Shown here: piece after piece, positions 45,719-53,908 of the stretch
How the letters are laid out: each line of letters begins with the position of its first letter
Numbering within the stretch: position 1 is the stretch's first letter
Source of the DNA: an uncultured cyanobacterium
GTDB taxonomy: Bacteria; Cyanobacteriota; Cyanobacteriia; Cyanobacteriales; Nostocaceae
NCBI GenBank assembly: GCA_903848645.1
Contig: CAINGU010000063.1
Location: forward strand, 48,381-112,380
Length of the DNA stretch: 64,000 nt
Direction: 5' to 3'
The notes under the pieces: generated by a model
Seen by the model: the letters and a program-made list of their open reading frames with translations, nothing else
What the model was told of the DNA's origin: nothing
Database searches by the model: none
Position numbers and translations under genes: made by a program

Positions 45719-48700
45719 TCACTTGAGGACAAAATTTAATTTTTCCAATAATTCTTGATTGTTATAGGGTTTTGATAGAATGGCTGCAACTTGAGTTTCA
45801 TGACTTGTTGCCAACATATTCTCTACATCAATTCCACTACAAGCAATTATTAACACTTGGGGGTTAATTTTTTTTAACTCAGGAATTGCGGAAATTCCAT
45901 CCATTACAGGCATCTTCATATCCATTAATACTACACTGATTTGGTGTTGATATTGCTCATAAATAGCGATCGCTTCCTGGCCATTTTCAGCGGTGAGAGT
46001 TTGATAATTATATGTTTCTAAAATTGTTTTTGTCACTTCCCGAATTTGAGCTTCATCATCTACTACTAAAATTAGCTCTCGTCTTCCCTGACACATTTCC
46101 AGATGATCGGGTACTACAGGGGAAATTTCTTGATTAACTGATGGTAAAAATATCTTAAATGTACTACCTTCCCCAACTTGACTAGAAACGTTAATAAACC
46201 CTTTGTGGCCTTTAATCATTCCTAGCACTGTTGATAGACCTAATCCTGTTCCTTGACCGACCTCTTTAGTTGTAAAAAATGGATCAAATATTCTCTGTAA
46301 GACTTGAGGTGGCATTCCCATTCCTGTATCTGTAACAGTAATCACAATATAATTACCGACTTTGGCATCACAATTTATCTGCGTCATCTCTTCATCAAGA
46401 TACAAATTTTCCGTAGAAATAGAGAGAGTTCCTCCATTTTCCATAGAATGAGATGCATTAACTACTAAGTTCATTAACACTTGATGTAGTTGATTTTTAT
46501 CCCCAGAAACTGTCCATAATTCTGGATCTAGATCCATGGAAAATTCAATCTGTTTTAGCAATGTTTGCATAGGAAAATGTATGGTATTCCTAATCAAATC
46601 ATTAACTTGCAAAATTGTATATTTGCCCTCAAATCCTCTAGCAAAGGATAACATTTGTAGAACTAAAGCTTTTGCCTGTTGAGCATTATCTTCAATGATT
46701 TTGAGCAATCGTAGATGCTCATCTTTATTTTCCAAGAATCTACCTTGGAGTAGTTGGGCATATCCTAAAATCGGTGTTAAATTATTATTGATATTGTGGG
46801 CAACACCACCAGCTAAAGTACCGATACTTTCCATTCTCTGAGCGCGAAAAAATTGCTCTTCTAGGTGTTTTTTTTCTGTAATATCAGTATCTACCGTGAG
46901 AATAGATTTTGGTACTTTATCAGTATCAAACATCAATGTCCAACGGCTTTGCACAATTATTTCCTGGTTTGATTTTGTCTTTTTACGTAACTCACCCTGC
47001 CAATTTCCATATTTAAGAACAGTGTTCAAGGCTACTTTCTCTAGTTCACATATAGTTGAATTGTAGAAAATATCCTTAGTATTTTTACCATCAACTTCCT
47101 GACTTTGCCAACCATACATTCTTTCAGCACCCTGATTCCAAAAGATGATTTGGGATTGTAAATCGCGCACAAAAATGCCATCGGTAGCAATATTTAAAAG
47201 GGCAGCTTGTTCATATATTTGTTGTTCTGATTCCTTGCGTTCAGAGATGTCTCTAGTTGTCCCAATCATCCGCAGCGGTAAGCCATTTTCGTCATGGTGG
47301 ACTTTACCTCTAGAACTTAACCAATGTAGACTACCATCACTCCAAATGACTCGATACTCACAAGCAAAATCAATTCTTGTCTGAATGGACTGATTCACAG
47401 ACTGATGAAAATTCTCACGGTCTTCAGGATAGATTAAATCGAGAAAGTCTTCAATACTGGGACACAAACTATTACTAGATAAACCATACATTGAACCCAT
47501 AGTAGGAGACCAGAGGACTTGATTGGTCTGGATATTCCAATCCCAGATGCCAATATTACCTGCTGCCATTGCTAAGGTAAGTCGTTCTTGACTTTCTTCT
47601 AAGAACTCTTGAATCTGTTCCCGTTCAATGATTTCTTGTTGTAACTGCTCATTGGCAATTACTAATTCTGCCGTGCGTTCTCTTACCCGAATTTCTAAGA
47701 TATCACTATCTTGACGGAGTGCTGCTTCTAATTTTTTGCGAGTGCTAATATTAGATATTGACCACAGAAAACCCGTGTGTTTATGATGATGATCATATAA
47801 AGGATTGATTCTCAGGCTAGCAGGAAAGGGTGAACCTTTGCGAGGCTCTAAATACATTTCCCATTCCTGAAAATTCTGCAATTTTCTTAACCGAGATACA
47901 AAATTAGAACGGTATTGTTCAGCAATATAAACTACTAATGGCTTACCAATGAGTCGGTTTTGAGGAACAGATAGCAAGGATGATGCAACCTGATTAGCTT
48001 CTTGAATAATACCTTTAGGATCAGTTACGAAATAACCATCAGGTGCAAATTCAAATAAATTGTGATAACGTTGTCGCTCTGCTTCAGTAATTTCTCGAGA
48101 AAAGAGTAGTTGCTCATTTTGTTGACGCAGTTCTTCTTCCGCAATTTGCAATTCTTCTAAAGTTTCCTGAAGTTCTTGATTAATTTCTGGATTACAAGCA
48201 ACTTGTTTTTCTCCCCATTGTTTTAAATGATTATAAATTTGCCAACGAATTACTTCTAGTTGTTGATTAACTGGTTTGTGTTCAGTCGTTGACTCTGCAA
48301 AACTTTCTTGCAATGCCTCAACTATCCCAAATATTGTTTTTATATCTAAAGCTTGCAGTAAGTCTTTTTCCGTGACAATGCCTATTAATTCCTCTTGGTC
48401 ATCTACTATTGGTAAATGCTGAATACAATGCTGCTGTAAAATAGCCACCGCTGTCAAAATATGATCAGATGCTGATATTGATTCTTGAAGAGTAATTACA
48501 GGATTAGTCATTACTTCAGCAATTTTCACCGCTGATAGGTTGGTATTTAAGGTAATTAACCTCAATATATCTTTAATCGTAAATATTCCTTGTAATTGCT
48601 TTCCCTCTACTACGAGAACATAGTCGTTTACTTCCTGAATCAATTTATTAACTACAATGCTATGATCTTGTGGTTGATTCATCAAGTTAATAGCATCTAT

Positions 48701-48844
48701 AATATAACTATCAGGACTAATAGTTAAGGGAGAATAATTAATAATTTGATGTAAACCAGGTAAATTGATCAATTTTTGGTTAAATTCGTTAAATGCGTCC
48801 AATTGCTTCCTCTGATCAGTAGATGTTGCTGTGAATAAAGTCAT
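45719..48844 (-). CDS. Hybrid histidine kinase with CBS pair, PAS domains and receiver
   Basis: 1041 residues. Two CBS domains (about 35-165, ending near VTEKDLLQ) come first, then a coiled coil (about 215-255), three PAS/PAC domains (about 260-375, 425-545, 550-665), the HisKA box GTLAGGVAHNINNNLTPILGYAQLL-type helix (phospho-His in VAHN, about residue 685), HATPase_c with DTGMGMPP and GQGTGLGLSTV (about 790-910), and a C-terminal receiver with VVLMDMKMP (Asp near 970). The receiver could be phosphorylated by its own kinase. CBS domains usually bind adenine nucleotides, so an energy-state input is plausible. It is probably soluble, with no transmembrane helix seen. Confidence 0.9.
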   Translation of the reverse strand: MTLFTATSTDQRKQLDAFNEFNQKLINLPGLHQIINYSPLTISPDSYIIDAINLMNQPQDHSIVVNKLIQEVNDYVLVVEGKQLQGIFTIKDILRLITLNTNLSAVKIAEVMTNPVITLQESISASDHILTAVAILQQHCIQHLPIVDDQEELIGIVTEKDLLQALDIKTIFGIVEALQESFAESTTEHKPVNQQLEVIRWQIYNHLKQWGEKQVACNPEINQELQETLEELQIAEEELRQQNEQLLFSREITEAERQRYHNLFEFAPDGYFVTDPKGIIQEANQVASSLLSVPQNRLIGKPLVVYIAEQYRSNFVSRLRKLQNFQEWEMYLEPRKGSPFPASLRINPLYDHHHKHTGFLWSISNISTRKKLEAALRQDSDILEIRVRERTAELVIANEQLQQEIIEREQIQEFLEESQERLTLAMAAGNIGIWDWNIQTNQVLWSPTMGSMYGLSSNSLCPSIEDFLDLIYPEDRENFHQSVNQSIQTRIDFACEYRVIWSDGSLHWLSSRGKVHHDENGLPLRMIGTTRDISERKESEQQIYEQAALLNIATDGIFVRDLQSQIIFWNQGAERMYGWQSQEVDGKNTKDIFYNSTICELEKVALNTVLKYGNWQGELRKKTKSNQEIIVQSRWTLMFDTDKVPKSILTVDTDITEKKHLEEQFFRAQRMESIGTLAGGVAHNINNNLTPILGYAQLLQGRFLENKDEHLRLLKIIEDNAQQAKALVLQMLSFARGFEGKYTILQVNDLIRNTIHFPMQTLLKQIEFSMDLDPELWTVSGDKNQLHQVLMNLVVNASHSMENGGTLSISTENLYLDEEMTQINCDAKVGNYIVITVTDTGMGMPPQVLQRIFDPFFTTKEVGQGTGLGLSTVLGMIKGHKGFINVSSQVGEGSTFKIFLPSVNQEISPVVPDHLEMCQGRRELILVVDDEAQIREVTKTILETYNYQTLTAENGQEAIAIYEQYQHQISVVLMDMKMPVMDGISAIPELKKINPQVLIIACSGIDVENMLATSHETQVAAILSKPYNNQELLEKLNFVLK

Positions 48845-48861
48845 ACTATTGAAATAGTGAG

Positions 48862-48985
48862 AAGTCAGGAGTCAGTAGGGGCGGGGTTTCCCCGCCCAGA
48901 AGTCAGAAGTCAGTAGGGGCGGGGTTTCCCCGCCCAGAAGTCAGAAGTCAGTAGGGGCGGGGTTTCCCCGCCCAGAAGTCAGGAG
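48862..48985. repeat. Three tandem 38-bp palindromic repeats
   Basis: Three near-identical units, each containing TAGGGGCGGGGTTTCCCCGCCC (GGGCGGGG/CCCCGCCC stem, TTT loop) joined by AGAAGTCAGAAGTCAG. It is located between the histidine kinase and the pyruvate kinase-like gene, upstream of the former. Confidence 0.9.
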
Positions 48986-49051
48986 TCAGGAATTGGAGAA
49001 GAAAGAAGAAAGAAGAAAATTCCTCCGCTATTACCAATTACCAATTACCAA

Positions 49052-50569
49052 TTACCAAGAATGTAAAGCCCGTAGCTGGGGAGTTTTCTTGATTTGATGG
49101 GCTTGCATTCTCGTGAGAACATCATCTAAAATACCCACAGCTTCGAGAATATAAGCACCCTTATTAAGCATGACACATTCTGCTCGTTCTGACATGGCAG
49201 CATCGGTGATTTCTGCCCGTGAAGGCATTCCATGTTTGACAAGATTTTCTAATACTTGAGTTGCCCAAATTACGGGTATATGGGCAGCTTCACATAACCA
49301 TAATATCTCTTCTTGAATTTCTGCCAGCCGTTGATAACCAATTTCTAGGGCTAAATCTCCCCTGGCAATCATAATGCCAAAGGGTTGTTTACCTGCGGCT
49401 TGAATAATTAATTCTGGGAGATTGCTAACAGCTAGGGGTGTTTCTATTTTGGCAACTATGGCAGGAATGGGCGAATTTTCTGGTAATCTTGCCGCTAATT
49501 CTTGTTGTAAAAGCTGAATATCTGCCGGAGTTTGCACATAAGAATAGCCGACAATATCAACTTGATTAGCGTGGGTAGTAATAAAGTCTAAATCCCGTTG
49601 ATCTTTTTCTGTTAAAGAACTCAAATGTAAATCAGTATCAGGAAAATTGATGCCTTTTTCTGGTAATATTTTTTCACCTTTCAACCGGGCATGGGTGACT
49701 TTTAACCATACTCCCTGGGATGTAATTGACTCCACATAAGCACCAATATGCCCATCATCAATCCAGACTATTGTGCCAATTTTGAGTTGTTTTAATACTT
49801 CGGGAATTGTACAACTAACTTGGAAAGATTCAGAATCAATAGTAGTAGGTAAATCGCGGGTAAGCAGGAGAGATTCACCTTTAAATATCCGTTGTTTGGG
49901 GCTGGGGGCAAGGGCAAATTTAATCCTGGTTTTTGGACCACTTAAATCCATAAGAATCTTGCAGGAAGATTCTAATTCTGATTCTGCTTGTTTGACATTG
50001 TTAATCATTGCTAACCATTCAACTGATGTATCATGGGCGCAATTAATTCTAACACAATTTGTCCCTTGATGAATTATATCCCGCAGGAATTCGTAATTAG
50101 TAGCGGCTTCAGTTGGTAACGTCACCATAATTCTAACTCGACGGTTATCGAGAGTATTGCCAAATAAATCTTCGGTATTTTGTTGCAGTAAGCGATCGCC
50201 CTCAAAAAATGCTTCTAAAGGTGGATGTATAATGATAGAATCGTTATCTGTGCGACAAACTGCCTGTAAGGTGGCAATCACCGCATCTAAGGTAGGTAAA
50301 ACTTTAGCTTCTATCCTCCCCAATGAGGACAAACCCCAAGGCATTAAAGCCGCTTGCAGTTGTCGTAAATCGTGTCTTCTTAGTGCCAGATAATAGGCAA
50401 GATTGAGACTACTATTAATAAAAGATTGTCGGTGAATTTGCTGTTTCCAGCGTTCAAATATTTCCCTGCCTTCCTGATCAACAGATTGACGAAGTTCTTG
50501 TAATGTGGTAAGTAAAAAACAAGGATCTGAGAGATCCAACTCTACATTTTTTGTTTGCATATTGTTCAC
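49052..50569 (-). CDS. Divergent pyruvate kinase-like protein
   Basis: 505 residues. Residues 1-135 are a helical extension not found in ordinary pyruvate kinases. The rest is a pyruvate kinase barrel with ILMDLSGPKTRI, IVAKIETPLAV (catalytic Lys and metal-binding Glu) and GIMIARGDLALEIG. Other segments differ: GTNCVRINCAHD replaces the usual NxxRxNFSHG, and ECVMLNKGAY replaces AVMLSGETA. The C-terminal domain, site of allosteric control, is missing. It may be a reduced or altered enzyme. It lies immediately downstream (231 bp) of ppsA, same strand. Its stop codon is inside an ATTACCA heptamer run (49032-49057). Confidence 0.8.
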   Translation of the reverse strand: MNNMQTKNVELDLSDPCFLLTTLQELRQSVDQEGREIFERWKQQIHRQSFINSSLNLAYYLALRRHDLRQLQAALMPWGLSSLGRIEAKVLPTLDAVIATLQAVCRTDNDSIIIHPPLEAFFEGDRLLQQNTEDLFGNTLDNRRVRIMVTLPTEAATNYEFLRDIIHQGTNCVRINCAHDTSVEWLAMINNVKQAESELESSCKILMDLSGPKTRIKFALAPSPKQRIFKGESLLLTRDLPTTIDSESFQVSCTIPEVLKQLKIGTIVWIDDGHIGAYVESITSQGVWLKVTHARLKGEKILPEKGINFPDTDLHLSSLTEKDQRDLDFITTHANQVDIVGYSYVQTPADIQLLQQELAARLPENSPIPAIVAKIETPLAVSNLPELIIQAAGKQPFGIMIARGDLALEIGYQRLAEIQEEILWLCEAAHIPVIWATQVLENLVKHGMPSRAEITDAAMSERAECVMLNKGAYILEAVGILDDVLTRMQAHQIKKTPQLRALHSW

Positions 50570-50645
50570 TTGTCAGTTGTTAGTTGTAAAACTATTACCT
50601 ATTACCAATTACCGATAGGACTAATATTTGATTTTTTAAATATAC

Positions 50646-50700
50646 GTAGGGTGGGCAATGCCCACCAAAACCCGTCAACGGTGGGCATTGCCCACCCTAC
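50646..50700. repeat. Perfect 21-bp inverted repeat
   Basis: Arms at 50646-50666 and 50680-50700 (GTAGGGTGGGCAATGCCCAC with its exact complement) enclose a 13-nt loop; each arm also contains its own GGGCAATGCCC palindrome. It lies in the ppsA-to-kinase-like gap. A CTACGCCACGCAAGC tag follows at 50718. Confidence 0.85.
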
Positions 50701-50800
50701 AGGACTTAAAACTTTATGGCTACGCCACGCAAGCTATCAAATATCATTTATGATTCCTATATTACCAATTACCAATTACCAATTCCCAATTACCCATTAC

Positions 50801-53236
50801 CTATTCCCCTTTTTCTGCTTTCGCAATTTCTAACATTGTCTTAATCACAGAATCAGGATTGAGACTAATGGAATCTATGCCTTGTTCAACGAGGAAACGG
50901 GCAAATTCTGGATAATCGCTGGGTGCTTGTCCACAAATACCAATTTTGCGGCCATTTTCTTTAACAGTGGTTATGGCTGTGGCAATTATTCTTTTAACAG
51001 CTTCATTGCGTTCATCAAATAAATGTGCCACTAATTCAGAATCTCGATCTAATCCTAAAGTTAATTGGGTTAAATCATTAGAACCAATGGAGAAACCGTC
51101 AAAAACTTGGCTAAATTCATCAGCTAATAAAACGTTACTGGGTAACTCACACATAACGTAAACTTCTAAGCCATTTTCACCTTTGACTAAGCCATTTTTG
51201 GCCATTTCTGCTAATACTCGTTTGCCTTCTGCGGGAGTGCGACAAAAGGGAACCATGAGAATCATATTGGTTAAACCCATTTCTTCTCGTACCCGTTTCA
51301 TTGCCTGACATTCTAATGCAAAACCTTCACGATAACGGGGGTCATAATAACGAGAAGCACCACGCCAACCAATCATGGGATTTTCTTCTTTGGGTTCAAA
51401 TTGTCTCCCACCTAAGAGGTTTGCATATTCATTACTTTTGAAATCGGACAATCGAACAATTACAGGTTTAGGGTAAAAAGCTGCGGCTATTGTGCCTATA
51501 CCTTGCGCCAATTTAGCAATAAAGAATTCGGCTTTATCTTCATATTGTGCCGTTAATTCGCTAATTTTATATTTGGCAAGTTCGTCTTCTAATTCATCAA
51601 AATGTAATAATGCTAAAGGATGGGCTTTAATATGGTTAGCAATGATAAATTCCATTCTCGCTAAACCAACACCATCATTAGGAATTGCGGTTAAACCTAA
51701 AGCTTCTTCAGGATTACCCACATTCATCATAATTTTGGTGCGGGTACGCGGTAAGTTATCTAATGGTAATTCTTGAATTTCAAAGTTTAATAAACCTGAG
51801 TAAACTTGACCTGTTTCCCCTTCTGCACAACTAACAGTAATTTCTTGTCCTGTTTGTAATATTTCTGTTGCATTTCCACAACCAACAATAGCAGGAATAC
51901 CCATTTCTCTAGCAATAATTGATGCATGACAGGTTCTACCACCAGAGTTAGTGACAATAGCACTGGCTTTTTTCATAATCGGTTCCCAGTCGGGGTCTGT
52001 GCGGTTAGTAACTAACACTTCTCCGGCTTGAAATAGGTTAATATCTGGAACATCTAAAATTACTCTAGCTTGTCCTTGACCAATCATTTCGCCAACGCTG
52101 CGACCTGTTAATAAAACTTTACTTTTTTCTTTCAGTTGATAAGTTTTGAGGACGGTTTTTGATTTTTGCGATTGAACGGTTTCTGGTCTAGCTTGGACAA
52201 TAAATAATTCTCCAGTTATCCCATCTTTTGCCCATTCAATATCCATTGGTGTGGTTATTCCCCGAACTTGGGAATAATGATCTTCAATAATACAAGTCCA
52301 TTCCGCTAGTTGTAAGATTTCTTGATCATTCAGGGCAAATTGATGACGTTCAAGTTGAGGAACAGAGATATTTTTGGTTAATTTTGACCCACCTAGATCA
52401 TAAACCATTTTAATTTCTTTTGTTCCCAAACGTTTTTGGAGAATGGGTTTATATCCTTGTTTTAAGGTAGGTTTAAATACCAAATATTCATCTGGATTAA
52501 CTGCACCTTGGACAATATTTTCACCCAAACCGTAAGCAGCGGTAATTAAAGCGGCATTTTGAAAACCTGTTTCTGTGTCAATGGAAAAGATGACTCCAGA
52601 AGATGCTAAATCAGACCGAACCATTTTTTGAATACCAACTGATAATGCTACTTCAAAATGATCAAAACCTCTCATTTGTCGGTAGGAAATTGCCCTGTCT
52701 GTAAAGATAGAAGCAAAGCATTTATGACAAGATTCTAATACGCTTTGGAGTCCATGAACATTCAGGTAAGTTTCTTGTTGTCCGGCAAAACTAGCATCTG
52801 GTAAATCTTCGGCTGTGGCACTAGAACGAACAGCCACATCAGTATCTATACTATATTCTTGACATAAACTTTGATAGGATTTAGCGATCGCTTCTTGTAA
52901 TTCTAGCGGAAATGGGGTTTCTAACATCAATGATCTGGCTTGTTTGCCACATTCTTGCAGATTATCCATATCTTCGACATCTAAATCTGCAAAAATCTTT
53001 CTCAGTTTTACCTCTAAACCAGCCGCAGTAATAAAGTATCTATAAGCATAAGCTGTTGTCGCAAATCCTGTGGGAACTTTCACCCCTTTGCAACTGAGAT
53101 GTTGAATCATTTCCCCCAAAGAGGCGTTTTTACCACCTACTAGGGGAATATCTGCAATTCCCACAGCATTAAAAGGTAATACTAAAGCTTCTTGATGAAT
53201 TTGGCTATTTTCTTGGTTACGTTTAATTTCCAACAT
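50801..53236 (-). CDS. ppsA: Phosphoenolpyruvate synthase
   Basis: 811 residues, full length. The N-terminal ATP-grasp part has VGGKNASLGEM near 34-44 and AVRSSATAEDLPDASFAGQQ near 135-155. The phosphohistidine domain has GGRTCHASIIAREMGIPA (catalytic His in TCHAS, near 430). The C-terminal PEP-binding barrel ends with GICGQAPSDYP. It makes phosphoenolpyruvate from pyruvate and ATP in gluconeogenesis, opposite to the pyruvate kinase step; the kinase-like gene next to it suggests paired control. ATTACCA repeats abut the stop codon (50760-50800). Confidence 0.95.
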   Translation of the reverse strand: MLEIKRNQENSQIHQEALVLPFNAVGIADIPLVGGKNASLGEMIQHLSCKGVKVPTGFATTAYAYRYFITAAGLEVKLRKIFADLDVEDMDNLQECGKQARSLMLETPFPLELQEAIAKSYQSLCQEYSIDTDVAVRSSATAEDLPDASFAGQQETYLNVHGLQSVLESCHKCFASIFTDRAISYRQMRGFDHFEVALSVGIQKMVRSDLASSGVIFSIDTETGFQNAALITAAYGLGENIVQGAVNPDEYLVFKPTLKQGYKPILQKRLGTKEIKMVYDLGGSKLTKNISVPQLERHQFALNDQEILQLAEWTCIIEDHYSQVRGITTPMDIEWAKDGITGELFIVQARPETVQSQKSKTVLKTYQLKEKSKVLLTGRSVGEMIGQGQARVILDVPDINLFQAGEVLVTNRTDPDWEPIMKKASAIVTNSGGRTCHASIIAREMGIPAIVGCGNATEILQTGQEITVSCAEGETGQVYSGLLNFEIQELPLDNLPRTRTKIMMNVGNPEEALGLTAIPNDGVGLARMEFIIANHIKAHPLALLHFDELEDELAKYKISELTAQYEDKAEFFIAKLAQGIGTIAAAFYPKPVIVRLSDFKSNEYANLLGGRQFEPKEENPMIGWRGASRYYDPRYREGFALECQAMKRVREEMGLTNMILMVPFCRTPAEGKRVLAEMAKNGLVKGENGLEVYVMCELPSNVLLADEFSQVFDGFSIGSNDLTQLTLGLDRDSELVAHLFDERNEAVKRIIATAITTVKENGRKIGICGQAPSDYPEFARFLVEQGIDSISLNPDSVIKTMLEIAKAEKGE

Positions 53237-53581
53237 ATTCTGAGATTCCTTAAATAGCTACTGTTATTTAATTCAGAACCCATTCTATTTATGCACGGAG
53301 AGTTTGAGGATGTTGCGAGGATATATAGCAGGGAACGGGATTTACTACCAGATGTCTAAATGGCATCCTATATTCAAGATTACTCTAGTTTATAGTATAA
53401 ATAAATGTATAGCTAATATAGCGAAATATTACGTAATATATTGTTCCTATAAGTATTCTCACAATTCCCCCATGCTTGAGAGTTAATATTCAGGAATATA
53501 CATAACAAGTTTTATTTTATCTCAATTTATTACATGACTGCATTTAGCCTAACACTTTTAATAACAGGATTTGAAACTATT
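53237..53581. other. Intergenic region upstream of the zinc-ribbon ORF
   Basis: 345 bp, AT-rich, with no supported gene or recognised RNA. It should contain the ppsA promoter and that of the zinc-ribbon ORF. Confidence 0.4.
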
Positions 53582-53806
53582 ATGCCTCAATGCCCTTGCT
53601 GTTCTGACTCTCTTTTACATCACATCCGTGGTACTGAGAATTACTGGTTTTGCCGGAGTTGTTGGCAAGAAATGCCAGTATTAACCCGAGGTCATACTGC
53701 TGAAGTCCCAAAACCCATTTTAGCAAAGTTAGCTAAAAAAATCGCCCCACAAGAATATCGTCTTGGTTCTTATAGCACTTTCCGGTGTTATGAGGTACAT
53801 ATATAG
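53582..53806 (+). CDS. Small zinc-ribbon protein with repeat-derived C-terminus
   Basis: 74 residues from ATG 53582 (MPQCPCCSDS). The 48-nt upstream extension is rejected because the ribbon begins at MPQCPCC. Two CxxC-type knuckles (CPCC near 4-7 and CRSC near 27-30) can bind zinc. The last 11 residues (YSTFRCYEVHI) and the stop codon lie in dispersed repeat copy B (53769-53849), so the original C-terminus has probably been replaced by the insertion. No named family; perhaps a remnant of a longer protein. Confidence 0.55.
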   Translation: MPQCPCCSDSLLHHIRGTENYWFCRSCWQEMPVLTRGHTAEVPKPILAKLAKKIAPQEYRLGSYSTFRCYEVHI

Positions 53807-53849
53807 CGGGCAAGATGCCCGCACTACAAGAGTTTCATAATTCAAGTTT
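53769..53849. repeat. Dispersed repeat, copy B (TATAGCACTTTCCGG type)
   Basis: Same sequence as 38715-38817 apart from a 22-bp deletion, ending ...ATAATTCAAGTTT. It contains a GCGGGCAAGATGCCCGC hairpin. It overlaps the 3' end of the zinc-ribbon ORF. Confidence 0.85.
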
Positions 53850-53908
53850 TTGGGTTCATATATATATGATCTCAAAAGGGTTTAGCATTGCTAAACCCCT
53901 ACATGATT

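Noticed and set aside
48862..48985. Possible CRISPR array at the triple 38-bp repeats
   Set aside because: Units are joined by the same short linker, with no unique spacers and only three copies.
53304..53486. 60-codon ORF between ppsA and the zinc-ribbon ORF
   Set aside because: No ribosome-binding site or family signal; AT-rich gap.
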